Positions 48,410 through 60,330 are shown, counted from the stretch's first letter. The stretch is 64,000 bases of DNA from Cryptomeria japonica (GCF_030272615.1 NW_026728904.1:124001-188000); one strand, 5' to 3'. The notes: generated from the sequence alone by a model not told the origin. Numbers and translations: made by a program.

Positions 48410-49635
48410 TGTAGCGTCCTAAAATTGTGACACTTGCAATTTCGACTACATTTCGGTCTTCATGATGGCGACGCAACACGCAACCTGAATGGAGACCCCG
48501 AAACCTGATTATGACACTGAAAACTGCATTTTCTTGCACCCTGGCCTGAACCTCCTTTGCACTCTGTTGTCCCGAGAGGTGGGACCAGAGCACCCAGTGC
48601 CCTGGTCCTTCAGGACCAGGGCGCCCTGGTCCCTGGGTCCTATTTTGGGCCCGGTCTCTTTTGGACTTCGGGTCTTTATGTTTGCAAATTGGAAAATTAA
48701 CTTTCCTGGTCGGCCTAAGGTCGGGAAACTCAGTCTTTTAACCCTAATTGGCAAGTATATAAACTACATTTTCCTCTCTCATTTGGATATATACATACAT
48801 GAGGGAAAAAGCATGGAAACTATACTCAAGCATTCAAGCATTCAAGCATTCATTCCAAGTCTCCATTCAAGGCTAAGTGTTGCATTCAAGACAAGGATTC
48901 AACCATTGAAGAGGAGATCACTTACAACACATTACATGCTACAATATACAACATACAAAAAACAACAACATCTATACCTTCGCACATAAGGATACAAACA
49001 TCCTTACAACAAGGTATTAGATATTGTTTTACATTTACATTTACAGCAATTTCTCATTTCTTGGTTAATTCCAAAACTGGGGTTTGACCTAAAGGCAAAC
49101 CCCTAATCCCTAACCCCCCAATCGTCTTCGCTTTTCTGTGTGTAGGTTGCAGGTACGTGGCTGAAATTGAAGATCTGGAATCCTTGTGCAGAGACGAACA
49201 GATCCCCCTTCGTTTCGCGGATTTTTTGGAGGACCGTGTGCACGCCGGGTGCCATCGTCCCGTCAACTTTTGCTCAAATTTGCAAGAAAGCGCCGTATCG
49301 ACATTTTACTGCTAATTCCAGGTCCGCAGCTTCATCCTATATCCCTATCTCAGTTTATAAGCGAATCTTTGTCACTTTCTATGCATTCCCAGCTTAATTC
49401 TTCTATCAACATTCTTTACAAAAGAGGGTAGCCTTGCTTTCTTAACCCTTGAAACACATTTAGCATCCAATCTTGCATTGTGTGGGATTGGATCTTGTGG
49501 GTTTCAACCCCTCTTTTGAATGTAAAGTCCCTCCTAAGTGAAAACTATCAACCCTAGAGTGACTCTCCCTTCTCTCTCCTCGGAGTGGGAAGAGGGGAGA
49601 GCAACTAGGGTTCGATCGCGATTTTCCGCTTTACA
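48410..49635 (+). repeat. 3' LTR (1,226 bp)
   Basis: Colinear with the 5' LTR, with the same TGTAGC start and TTTACA end. The GC-rich region has a perfect inverted repeat, ccctggtcct tc aggaccaggg, at 48,600-48,621. A few bases just after it are deleted relative to the 5' LTR. Confidence 0.97.
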
Positions 49636-49640
49636 ATTAA
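49636..49640. repeat. Target-site duplication, right (ATTAA)
   Basis: Exact match to 41,870-41,874. Confidence 0.95.
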
Positions 49641-52091
49641 TTACTACTTGAATTACAAATTAAGACATTTAATTGTATTAATAGCTAAATAAATAATTTT
49701 GAATAGCAAATGAATACCTCCACTACTGGGATGCACATCCGGACCTTCATGTGCAGGTGGTGTTTCACAATTAGCAGGCTACATTCCAATGACATGCACA
49801 TCCTTATCATTGCTTGCTCATTTAAAACAATTATAGTCACGTTATGTTGGAACTCAACATCAATTAGATTATTGGTAAAGTAGTCAATTTGAAACGACTT
49901 CCATTTAGCATATTTACCTGTGTGACGGATGCACTCAAATGTTGTGTATGCCCACTCAATTCTCGTAGCCGATCAGCCATGACTGAATAGCCTTGCTGGT
50001 AGGCAATTCTCTTGTCATCTTCTGTGGGCGCTCTATTGAATTCAGAGCCCTGCATTTTTTCTTGGTACCATGAATTTTGCTTGCATTGTTTGATAAAAAA
50101 AAACGTTTGCAATTTATTAATATTTTGATGCAATATTTCGTTTACATGAGATACTTATAATTTGTGCAGCAAGTTTCATGTAACCACCAGAGCCGAGTTT
50201 GTGTTGCCTATGCTTTTCTTGCCTTGCCTTGGTTGCCTTTGATGTGTCACTCAGTCTATAAAAAGTTTGAAATATGTTAGATTATATAAATATAGAGTAA
50301 TTAACTAGTACATAATTACATTCTTAATAGTATCCCGTACCTTCGTCTGGCATCTAGTGGTGTATTTCCTTTTTTCCTTTCAATTTTCTCCTTGGCATCC
50401 AAAATCAGGTCCTTCCACTCCCTCTTTGGAATCATGGGGGGACGCTCGTACTTTAGGTTCCTCTCCAAATGGGTCCTGTATTGGTCCCTCACATACTTTA
50501 GATATGTGTCAGCTTTTTCAAGGAGCTTGATTTTGTCAAAGGTGTCATTTCCAAACCACTCAACCATTTGGTTTGTCAATTCATCTTTTAACCCTTTTTC
50601 TTGGTCATTCCACCTTTTAAAGCAAAAACAAACCTGTTAGATTCAGAAATGAACTGAAGCTACATTTATTACACTTCAAGAAATGGATCAAAGGAAAACT
50701 ATTCTAGCAATGATATGAAATTAAAATTGGATTAGGGTTAGTTCACATATGATGTACCACCTTTTACATATGGTAGGCCCAAATATCTGCAATACAATGT
50801 CACTAAGATGTTTATAGAAAATATCATTGCCTGCCAAAAATTCATGGGATCATTAGTCCAAAACGAGTGATCATAAAGTAAATTACAATTAGAGTATATA
50901 TAATAATAATAATTTTAAAGTACCTGGAACCTTTTGTATCTTTAAGGGAATCATTTCTTCATCACTCACCACCAATGTGGCCTACAACGTTCCCATACTA
51001 GCAATACGAGAAGACCCAGAAAATGATAGTATGTTATCAGCAGTAGTCGCCTCTGGCACATCCTCATGTGCATCTCCTCATACAAAAAATGAATCCACTA
51101 TGAAATGGCATTAGAATTCAAGAAAGAATGCGGACCAAAATGGCATGCACTAGAGGATGTCTGCACGCTATGTGTTGCCGATATTGTAGTTAGAAATACA
51201 GGTGAGGGTAACCTCTAATGAGGCAGCGATGACATTTGCACAGTAACATTGACAACACCTAAAGAATAATACATTAAATATATGAAAAGTGTAAGAATTG
51301 TAAACAAGGATGAACTTTTATTTTGAAAATTGATAGTATCAAGTATGATGTGTTTTGGGTACTTAGAGTGATAAGCCAAGCAAGTGATAATACAAGAAAA
51401 TCATCATCACCTAAAGATCGTACAACACCCTGATCGTGGGAATGACTTTGATGAGGGCGGATAAATTGCTGTAAAAACAATACGTACATATTTTAGTTAA
51501 TGACATAAAAGAGAATAAAATATAAACCATTATTGAACTTTTGTTATAATTAAAGCTTTCATTACTGCTTACTTGCAAGTTTTCTGTTGTCTGAATCAAT
51601 AATTCCACCCTCTCTCATATCTCATCAGTGATAGGATGCACGACTACCAAAGCAACAATCTCTTTTCTAATTTTTATAAGTCATTTTAAAGAATTCCATA
51701 AGGTCTGTGGGATCTTCAAGGTCATCATCGCTTCACCTTAATGATTCCACATCCCTAGAAAGGTGCTCAAGTACTACAACTCCCTTTCCCTTCCCTCGAA
51801 GATCTGTCTGTGTCAAGAATATCATTAACAATTACAAAATTAGTATAAATCACTTAAAAAAAGAACATAATAATGTAACAGTTTGCTTCTATCTAATTTG
51901 TATAATTACAATGAGGTTTACTTGCTCGGTAGAAGTGTCACAAGATACATCTCTGTCTACGATATGTGATGGATCCATGTCGGCCCATGACAAAGAAAAA
52001 TTATAAAAAACATTAGCGAAATTAAACCAATAGACTTAGCAAAAAAACTTCATAATAAAATGGTATATTGGATTCATTAATTGGAGGTTGG

Positions 52092-52943
52092 TTAATTTAA
52101 ATGGTATATAGTATGCACCACCCCCATGATATTAGCTTTGTTTGTATCTATACGATTCAAACTGTAATCGATTAGAAGCTCTTCACCTGCACTTATTGAT
52201 TTTATCGCACATACAAATACATGATTTCCCTCGCACACCTCAAATATGCAATTGGGTTGTTTATTAGTTGACCTAGGTCGCGTACTATTTATAAAACCTA
52301 TAATATTCCCTGTTTCTTTTGGCCGGCCATCAATGTATACAGCCACTCATTTACTTTGATCATTATCTTTCTGTTGTATATAATTTGCTGACAGAGCATA
52401 CCTACGCATACTTTTTTTATATTTAACAATGTGCATCCAATGATTGTAATTGTAACAAGGTCCAACAAACTCCATCAATTCTACAACTCTATTGTAATAG
52501 ACCTTTATGTCGTCCATGGAAAATAAGCGTAAACCATGTAACAACGAAGGTGCTATGCAATATATCCTATCATTAACACAAAAATTGGTGTTTATTGGAG
52601 GAAATTCCTTGGGAACCCATTGTTTCTGTAGATGTTTGTACCTCAGTGGCACCTCAATGTCGCCTTTGGTCTCATCATCATAAGAACATGACCCCCCTTG
52701 AGCAAGGAAAATTTTCATGCGTTTATTGAATTTTCTTCTAATCTTTTGACCTCTTGTTGATCTCCCTATTGTAGACCTACTACATGTGTCACTTTCATTT
52801 TCTATTACTGCATTTTCCTCACTAGACGAAGATAGATCTGACAAATACCTATTTGGGGGTACCTGCACTCCATGAAATGAGAGAGTTAATTGGTAATGAG
52901 AGAGAAATTTTGCAAATGAGGGTAATGTTGATGAAGAAGTCAA
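52092..52943 (-). pseudogene. SET-domain-like ORF within the CACTA element
   Basis: The minus-strand frame from 52,943 reads a variable Ser-rich N-terminus, a basic stretch (GQKIRRKFNKRMKIFLAQGG), then LRYKHLQKQWVPKEFPPINT and RRYALSANYIQQ. A TGA at 52,347 interrupts it, and the same frame goes on with VAVYIDGRPKETGNIIGFIN, STRPRSTNKQPNCIFEV and ISAGEELLIDYSLNRI. The pattern Gly-Asn-Ile-x-x-Phe-Ile-Asn, then Pro-Asn-Cys, then Gly-Glu-Glu-Leu-x-x-Asp-Tyr is the C-terminal half of a SET domain (AdoMet and substrate site of lysine methyltransferases). There is no obvious post-SET Cys cluster. It lies between the TNP2 gene and the second CACTA gene on the same strand, so it looks like a resident ORF of the transposon. 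The function is unknown. Confidence 0.65.
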
Positions 52944-53950
52944 CCCTAAAGTTGATTTTGGGATGAAAATTGGAATAAGTCCAACCGGGGCCTCAAGTGT
53001 TGATAACTGTATTAGATTTGCTACTAATGTTGAGGTTTGAAAAACTGAGGAAGTTTGTTTTCCAAGTAATTTTAAAAAAATAAACTATTTCTATAGGGTG
53101 TATTGACTAGCTATACCTGTCCATCCATGAGACTGTGCAGGATCCTCGTCAAAGAGGTTCAAGGTCCTGTACAATGTAATTTAATTATCTTATGTTAGCT
53201 AAAAATTATATAGTACACAACATGAACAACATGAACTTTGTAGACAAAAAATGTATTAAATAATAAAAAGATGATGTCATCAAAATCATTGTAATTTTTT
53301 TAATTCCTTACCTTTACTTTATGTAGACTATGCAGGATCCTCAACTAAATGGTTGATGATATCTGTAGTCAATGACCTATTCCCACCAAGGGTGACAGCA
53401 TCACACAAGGACTATACCTAAAATCAACACCATCAATTGAGCATCATAAGCATTACTACATTTGTAAGTTGATAAACAATAAATACATACGTATCATAAG
53501 CATTAGAAGAATCACATGATGTGTCATCATATATGTAATTGAGCATCACAATTAGCATCACATTTCATGTGTCATCATAAACATGTAATCCATCACATAT
53601 GTATCATAAATCACCATCCATCACATAGGTAATAAACAATCCACGTTCTATAAATAAACACAAAGCTCAAAAAATGTCACATGCATCATCATAAACATGT
53701 GATCCGTCACATATGTATTTTAAGTCAACATCCATCACATAGCTAATAAACAATCCAATTTCTATAAATAAACACAGTTTAAAAATTGTCACATAAATAG
53801 TCACTCTCCCTATCTCCATCTCCATATTAAAAGGTGCATCATGAATTAATTATGTAATGGCATTAGAATTCAAAACATAATGAATTAATTATGTAAAAAA
53901 AATTCTATCAAGAAGTCAATATTAAATAGATAATATACTAATCGCATACC
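52944..53950. other. Spacer between CACTA ORFs
   Basis: AT-rich, no domain recognised. Repeated short words (catcacatatgt, cataaacatgt) at 53,500-53,780 form a loose imperfect repeat. Confidence 0.45.
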
Positions 53951-56900
53951 TCATACATTTAATTCTTCATCTTCTTCTTCTTCTTCTTCTTCTTCTTCTT
54001 CTTCTTCTTCTTCTTTTTCTTCTTCTTCTTGAAACTGCGGATCGTGATCATCATCCACTTCATCTTCTACTTCTTCGGTATCTTCTTCTTCCATCACATT
54101 ATACTTTATCAACCTTCCTGTTGGATCATGTTTAACAACAAATGACCAACCCATTTTATGTGGAACCTCTAAGTAAAATACTTTCTCACATTTGCTTAGA
54201 AGAACATAGGGCTCATCCCCAACTGGTTCAAATGACCTTGTATTTAGCATTATAAAACCATTATCATGTTCAATAACAGTTCTATCAGGATCATTTTTAT
54301 TCAATCATAGCCTGTACCATTTGACGATGAACAAAAACTAATTTGAAGGAATTAAAGTCACACTCAAGTATATCATCCAAAATGCCATAATATCGATTTT
54401 GAGACTATTGAGGATGTATGTCATTTCTCGATGAAATATTTGTCACCTCAAAGACTGCAGTGATGCCAGAATCACAAGTTTTCTTCGTGTCATCCAACTT
54501 TTTTATGTGAAATTTATGACCATTGCAACACATAGCGTTGTGGTGTTTGACCTGCGATATCTCAAACATGTAAAATTTATTGCATTGTGAGTTGATAAAC
54601 ATATGGGTGATTAATAAATTTATACGTACCTGTTTATCTCTTAAACCATATGCTAAATCAATTTCCCTTTGCATAACATTGGAATCTCCATTATGATGTG
54701 CTTCTTTAACCAATGAAGCCACACCTTCCCATGTTAACGTGCATCCAGAATGTTGACAACATTCAATCCATACCATCATCCAATCAAGATTGTTTGCAAT
54801 ATACAAATGTAGTGCATCCCACTCTCGACCAACTATACAAAAAATAAATAAACATCTTCCAATCGATTTTTTTGAAGATTAAGAATTAATTAACTACAAT
54901 AACATCTTATAATTACCTCTCACTTTCCTCAATCTACCTTTCCCCATCAAGTACTCCCCTTCGAATTTGTTAATGGTGTTGGGATCCCAAATGCAATCCA
55001 CATGGATCTTTGCTGCAAACTTAGGAAGATATTCAGAAATATACACCATAGTCTGGTATACCATATATCCCTCCACCATAGAACCCTAAAGATGTGCTCT
55101 TTGTCAAACCAAAGCCTTCAAAAATTTCAAGTGCCTCTCAACCATCCACATTGACCTAGTGTGTACAGGTCCACACAATTCAATCTCCTCAACTTGGTGT
55201 ATGTGGTAGTGTCCTTTTCCATTGAAAAAAGATGGAGGTAGACACTTTTGCATTTCACACATTAAATGAGAAATTTTTCTCTTCCAATATTTTATATCGT
55301 CTTTATGGATTTCTTTACATGGCAACCACTTACAAGGTATTCAAGATGCAAAAAAATATATTACATAACAAGTAAAACAAATCGCAAATATAATATCTAT
55401 ACAACAAACTAAACAAATATCACTACTTACCTCATGTATTTTCCAAGATCATATATGACTTGCTTGACATTATTGTCTAAGTCGTCTGGGAGAGATAGAG
55501 GTAGAACATACTGCAACAATTATAAAATTATCTTTTCATTTTTTTGTAACATAATGAAAAGTACACGTACGTGAAGTACTTAAATACATACTAAAAACAC
55601 AAGAGCATGAATTACCTTAATGAAGGTATGCCAATCATGCATTTTCATTCTTGGCCCAAATTCACTTTTCTTTGATATGAGATTGTTTATGTTCGCAGCA
55701 AATCCTGTGGGAAATTGAATTTTTCATATGACATCTTTTATAGCATTGCTTTGTTGGTCCATTAATAACCAAGGAAGCTCACTTATATTAATCTGGTCTC
55801 CACGGCTATTTGATTGAATGACATTTATCATTGCATGATTGGAATCCTGAATGTCACTACATATTTTGACAATTTTTTCTTTGTCACGCCTTCCATCCAA
55901 TATTTTCCATACTATCTCTATTATATTCTTTCCAATATGCATACTATCAAACAAATGAACAATTTGTAATTGCTCGTAGTAGGGCAGCCTACTAAATTGT
56001 TAGGGATAACTTTTTAGTCCCTTAGGAAGGTGGTCATTTATGCCTTCACGACCTTCATGATCATCAATCACATCATCAGTAAAGAAAACAAAATAGAAAA
56101 GATGTTTTATGACAAACCAATAGATGGAATGGCATTACCTTGACGATTAATTCTATTATATTCCAACTTCCACGAGTGAGGTGTCATTCTTTGTGGCTTT
56201 GATGTATTCTCTTCTTTCCCATTGAAAAGATGTTTTGATACTTATGATTTTTGTGGAGAAAGTTCTTATACTCATCAAACACCTGCTTTCGTAAACTTTT
56301 TGAATGATGAGATTTCATCTTTGGACCACAAACAGGACATGCAAATTTTCCCTTTGTTTGAAGACCTACAAGATAATGTATAATTGGATTAAATATGTTG
56401 TTTTTTTTGAATTATAATGTTCATGCACAACTTAAACACTATAACATACCACAAAAATGTGTTAGCCCTGGGTCATCATGTATTGTCCATAGAAGCATCG
56501 CATGGAATTAAAATTGTCTTTGTCCTATTGGTCTAGAGACGTCATACATAGTGACACCATTCCATAACTCCAACAACTCATCGATAAGAGGCTCAATATA
56601 TACATTCATATCTTTAACTTGGTACTTACCTAATCGAATGAACAAAAACATTACATAATTATTATGACCATTTTACTACAATATTTATAATTAAATTTAG
56701 ACGACTATATTTAAATGATAAAATACCTAGAACAATCATTGCCAACATTATGTGCTCCCTCTTTATTGACATCCATGGAGGAATGTTATTGTTGATAACA
56801 AAAACAGGCCACACTGAGTAAACAGATCTCATCTCTCCAAATGGATTGACACCATCCGCTGCCAATGAAAGCCTAGGATTACGAGGTTCTTCTTTAAAGT

Positions 56901-58031
56901 GTGGCCACTTTTCCTCTATGTCCATAAATGCTGAACCATCCACAGACATTCAAATAATTTCATCTCGACTTCTATTGCGTGCATGGTAATCCATAAAGTG
57001 CACTTGAATAATCGTTGCATACGTGGAATAATGGGAATATAGCGAAGAACCTTGTGAGGAACCCTTTTTGTTATTTGATCTGTTCGATATCTACTGATAT
57101 TCATGGCATTCAATTCGAAATTCATGTTGTTTGTGATATATAATATGATCATTGGGACAAGCATCTATTGCTTGATACTCCATTCCAATATCTTTCATAA
57201 CGACAGATAATTCTCGGTATGAGCGAGGTAGAATATTTGATGGTGGTAACAAAAACTCACCTATCAATCTACAACAAAAAAATATAATTTGTTATAATAA
57301 AGAATATTAATGGTACAACATGATTCATAGTTCATTATGATATATATGACATACCTTAACATACATGACATTGTTATGTTGGATAAACCATTCATAACCT
57401 TCAAGTTCACCAACAACAATACAACGAAGAGAAGAGTTGCCTGCGAGCCTTCGTAAAGGGCCTCAGATGCCTTCTCAAGTAGAGGGACATCATGAACAAC
57501 ATCAAGGTCATCTTCATCATCATGATCAGCTGCGCGAGTACTAAATGAGTCATGGATCAATGTATTTGTACTATCATATTCAATTGTGTTTTCTAGCTCA
57601 TGATCATCATCTTCCATGGGATCATTATCTTCAGCTTTGATATTCACACCTCCATGTCCATCCACTTCGAAAACCATATTCTCAGGGTTGTGTTGATCCA
57701 TACCATGTGCTCCGGGGTGCTTGACCTATAGAAAATTGATAAACATAAATAAACCGTGATCATGATCTCATCATCATGTGATTTATTATGTATAGAAATT
57801 GTCAAAATGATATAATGAGAAACTTACCAATGGATGATAATCATGTCCATCTTCAATGTGACCATGTAGCCTACAATGTTTCTTCATTGTTTTGATTAGA
57901 AGTCTTCTAGTCTTTAACCCCTTACAAATTTTGCACGGACAATAACATTTTCCATCACCTTTTCTTTTCAAGTTAGACCACAATCTAGCAATTGTCTTCT
58001 TATTTTGTTGTTCGTTGATATTGTCTAACAT
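53951..58031 (-). pseudogene. TNP2-type CACTA transposase gene, decayed
   Basis: On the minus strand from 58,031: the transposase-associated domain (CYCPCKICKGLKTRRLL, with paired Cys), an acidic linker, then Transposase_21 pieces: LPRSYRELSVVMKDIGMEY, IDACPNDHIIYHK, RNPRLSLAADGVNPFGEM and SVYSVWPVFVINNNIPPWM (57.25-56.66 kb). Next are KFACPVCGPKMKSHHSKSL (about 56.3 kb) and MFDSMHIGKNIIEIVWKIL (55,954). DUF4218 follows (CLPPSFFNGKGHYHIHQVEE, 55,325), then DUF4216 (HHNAMCCNGHKFHIKKL and DEPYVLLSKCEKVFYLEVP, 54.8-53.95 kb). Frames change repeatedly, partly at introns and partly through mutation. The C-terminus ends in a long polyglutamate run. The protein would cut at the CACTA ends. This copy is probably inactive. 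Confidence 0.9.
53963..54017. repeat. (TTC/GAA)n microsatellite at the TNP2 3' end
   Basis: A run of cttctt triplets with one interruption encodes polyglutamate on the minus strand at the end of the DUF4216 exon. Confidence 0.95.
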
Positions 58032-58410
58032 GGTCTTTCTTCACAGGCAAGAAAATAGAAATTATCATCATTGAACAAAGCATCTTATTGAATTTAGATT
58101 TATAGTTTGCTTATGGTACATCACACAACATGGAAAATAAGAAATACTCAATAAATAAAAGGATTCATTGATCTAGTATTATCACAATCCGCACTTGGCC
58201 TTCAATATTTTCTCCTCCTAACACTGTTTATCCATTACCTATCAAGTACAGAACTCTAAAACCTGTGGATATTAAAATACATAAGACAATATTGTATCAT
58301 CTTATAATCATCTGTTATAAAACCAAAGCACTTGGGAGTGATTCTTTTGTTTGTCACAGTCCAGGAAAACGGTGTCTACTGGAGCCTTGAATAACTAACT
58401 AGAAAGATTT

Positions 58411-60330
58411 TTAATTCCTTTTCTTTTTCCTTCTGATTTTTTCACTGTCACTTCCATCCTCCGAGTCAGATGCCCTTGTCCTTTTCTTTCTTCTTGGTTT
58501 TTCATACTCATTCCCATTCTTTGAATTATTTTTCTTTCTTGGTGACTCCTTACTTCTCTCACTATCAATTTCACTCTCAGAATCTAAGTCTGATGTATCA
58601 GAATCTGACGAACCTGATGAACTAGAAGAATCATCATTAGAGGTAGATTCATCTGACTCGGGAATAGACTTTTGCTGCTGCATTACAAGCCTTGACATAT
58701 TCTTCAAATACTCACGTAAAATCTCAGTGATACCACCAAGACCAATAGAAATAAATAAATTGATAGCAAACCATGAATTTTTGGGATTTTCCTTTGGAGA
58801 AATTGAATCAAAAGACTCCTGTATTGTTGGATCGTTTAACCTTTCATTAAGAAACAATATACCAAGCTGCTATGCCAGCTCCTGCAAGAGAATCTTTATA
58901 AAAATACGGGAAGAGGAAGTAGCATCTTCCTCTGTCAAATGTATATAAGAAAGACAATGCCATGGAAGAGCATCTGTGCCAAGTAAGTGGGCAAAAAACT
59001 TTGCAACATTATGTAGTTTATTTGTTTCCAGTTTGTGTATCATAGAATACTGTTGTACAAAACACTTATCAAAAAATTCCTCATAAATTTTATTGATCAT
59101 ACAGAATCTTTGCCCAAGAAGACCATAATAATGAAGGTATGTTCTCTCTTAACCAGGTTCAAGCTTGATCTTTAGTAGCTTATGACCAGCTTCTTCAAAA
59201 TCAACACTTGACATGATTGTCAAATAAATTGTAGGTCTTAAATTGACCAAGTTTGTCTCTGTCTCATCCTGTATTCTCAGTGCTTCCTCACCTTCCTCTT
59301 CATCATCATCATCATTATCATCTGAATCATCACCTGAATCATTCTCCCCTTCTGCTTCATCTGAAGAAGCATCTCCAAGGATATCTTTCTTCAGTTTTTC
59401 ATAGCTTGCCTCATGCTCTAAGAAATCAGGATCTGGCTTGAAAACATCCAAGCCAGCTTCTTGATCAAGTTCATCTTCTAGGAAAACTTCATGTGTTAAC
59501 TGATCTGGATGCACAGCTGGATGACCCTCGAACTTAGCTTTGTGAATTGCAAAAAGGCCTTCAATTAAAAATTGTACTCATTTGTCAATTTCCCCCTCAT
59601 GGAGAATACCTCTAAATCTTTCAAAAATCCCATAGAGACCTTTGGGTGAAAGGTCTTGCAACAAAGAACCACATTCTTTCACAAACCCAACATCAACCTC
59701 TACACTGTCATCTATGGGGTTCTCTAGTAAAAGGGTGAGAAGTTCCAAGGCAATGATCTCATGTGCAACTTGTTGATTCACTAAATGAGATATGAATTTG
59801 GCTACTGCTATCAACATGTGCTTGTCATTGTGTTTGTATGCCCTCTTAAGCTGCAAAATAATTCTTCGCAAAAGTAGATTGCCAACTTCAGGAAATTTTG
59901 TATTTACCACAACAACCAACGCAGCAAAAAAATCTTTAAATCTAGGGGATGCCATTTGGGATTTCATCCAAGACCTACAAAATAGACCCCTCCCATGGAT
60001 GAGATTCTCTGCAAACAACTCTGGAATGATGTTCTTGATGTTAGATGCATTTACCTTGTTTACTAGCCCATTGATACTCTTTCGTAGAACATCCCATGTC
60101 ATGCATTGGTATTCCACGCTACTCTTGTCTTCCACATCTTTCATCATTTGAGCCAGCTTAAATGGGGGAATTTAAACACCCCCACTTCTTCCAACACCCT
60201 TCTCAGCTCCTCTTACAGCACCTTCGCCATTCCCATTCTAAGATGGAGCAAACACAACACTAGAAGTTTTCAGTTCCACTGCCTCTCTGTCCCTCTTGTT
60301 TCCAGAAGCCCCTTTACCACATAATTCGTG
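58411..60330 (-). pseudogene. CWC22: CWC22 splicing-factor pseudogene, intronless
   Basis: All pieces lie in one minus-strand frame. Near 60,175 the frame has GGV, stop, IPPFKLAQMM. The MIF4G domain follows (INGLVNKVNASNIKNIIPEL, GRGLFCRSWMKSQMASP, ALELLTLLLENPIDDSVEV), then an acidic linker. The MA3 domain has [36 protein letters not shown] and WFAINLFISIGLGGITEIL, and a Ser/Arg/Lys-rich tail ends at 58,411. CWC22 joins the spliceosome and loads eIF4A3 to seed exon-junction complexes. The lack of introns over at least 1.7 kb suggests a processed copy. In-frame stops occur at 60,238, 60,172, 59,578, 59,149 and 58,870, and about 14 residues before RTYLHYYG are missing. I saw no clear poly(A) tail. 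Confidence 0.9.

Larger units (their letters stand above)
41875..49635 (+). mobile_element. Non-autonomous Ty3/gypsy-type LTR retrotransposon, gag and protease only
   Basis: A complete element of 7,761 bp: 5' LTR, primer-binding site, gag with protease-like region, a second proline-rich frame, polypurine tract, 3' LTR, and a 5-bp target duplication. There is no reverse transcriptase, RNase H or integrase in any frame; the 47.7-48.4 kb stretch is non-coding. The gag core and the knuckle-like FCQFHRQPGHDTEKCFSLK resemble the Tat/Ogre branch. The element must have used proteins of a relative for copying. LTRs differ at roughly three dozen positions by eye (about 3%), mostly transitions. It is inserted in an intron of the CACTA second gene, in the opposite orientation. 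Confidence 0.93.
41360..51978 (-). pseudogene. CACTA second gene (Ptta/En/Spm plant transposase), split by a retrotransposon
   Basis: The likely start is ATG at 51,978 (MDPSHIVDRDVS), followed by a GT donor after TSTEQ. Later exon-like pieces read GKGKGVVVLEHLSRDVESL (51.8-51.7 kb), ITDEI, stop, ERVELLIQTTENLQ (51.65-51.57 kb) and DNILSFSGSSRIASMGTL (51.06-50.93 kb). The conserved core is WFGNDTFDKIKLLEKADTY and PPMIPKREWKDLI (50,640-50,340). It splices by GTACGG...TTTATAG to TKARQEKHRQHKLGSGGYMK (50,255-50,165), the Transposase_24 signature. C-terminal exons are 41,770-41,844, 41,620-41,682 and 41,360-41,523, ending in a Lys-rich tail. A 7.76 kb LTR element sits in the intron before 41,844. 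Several stops (for example near 51,750 and 51,625) indicate decay. In En/Spm the second gene encodes the DNA-binding partner of the transposase. Confidence 0.75.

Noticed and set aside
41000-58400. CACTA termini placed directly around the TNP2 and Ptta genes
   Set aside because: I searched the DNA just outside both genes for CACTA/TAGTG ends and the 18-bp palindrome and found none. The only such ends are at 24,324 and 63,202.
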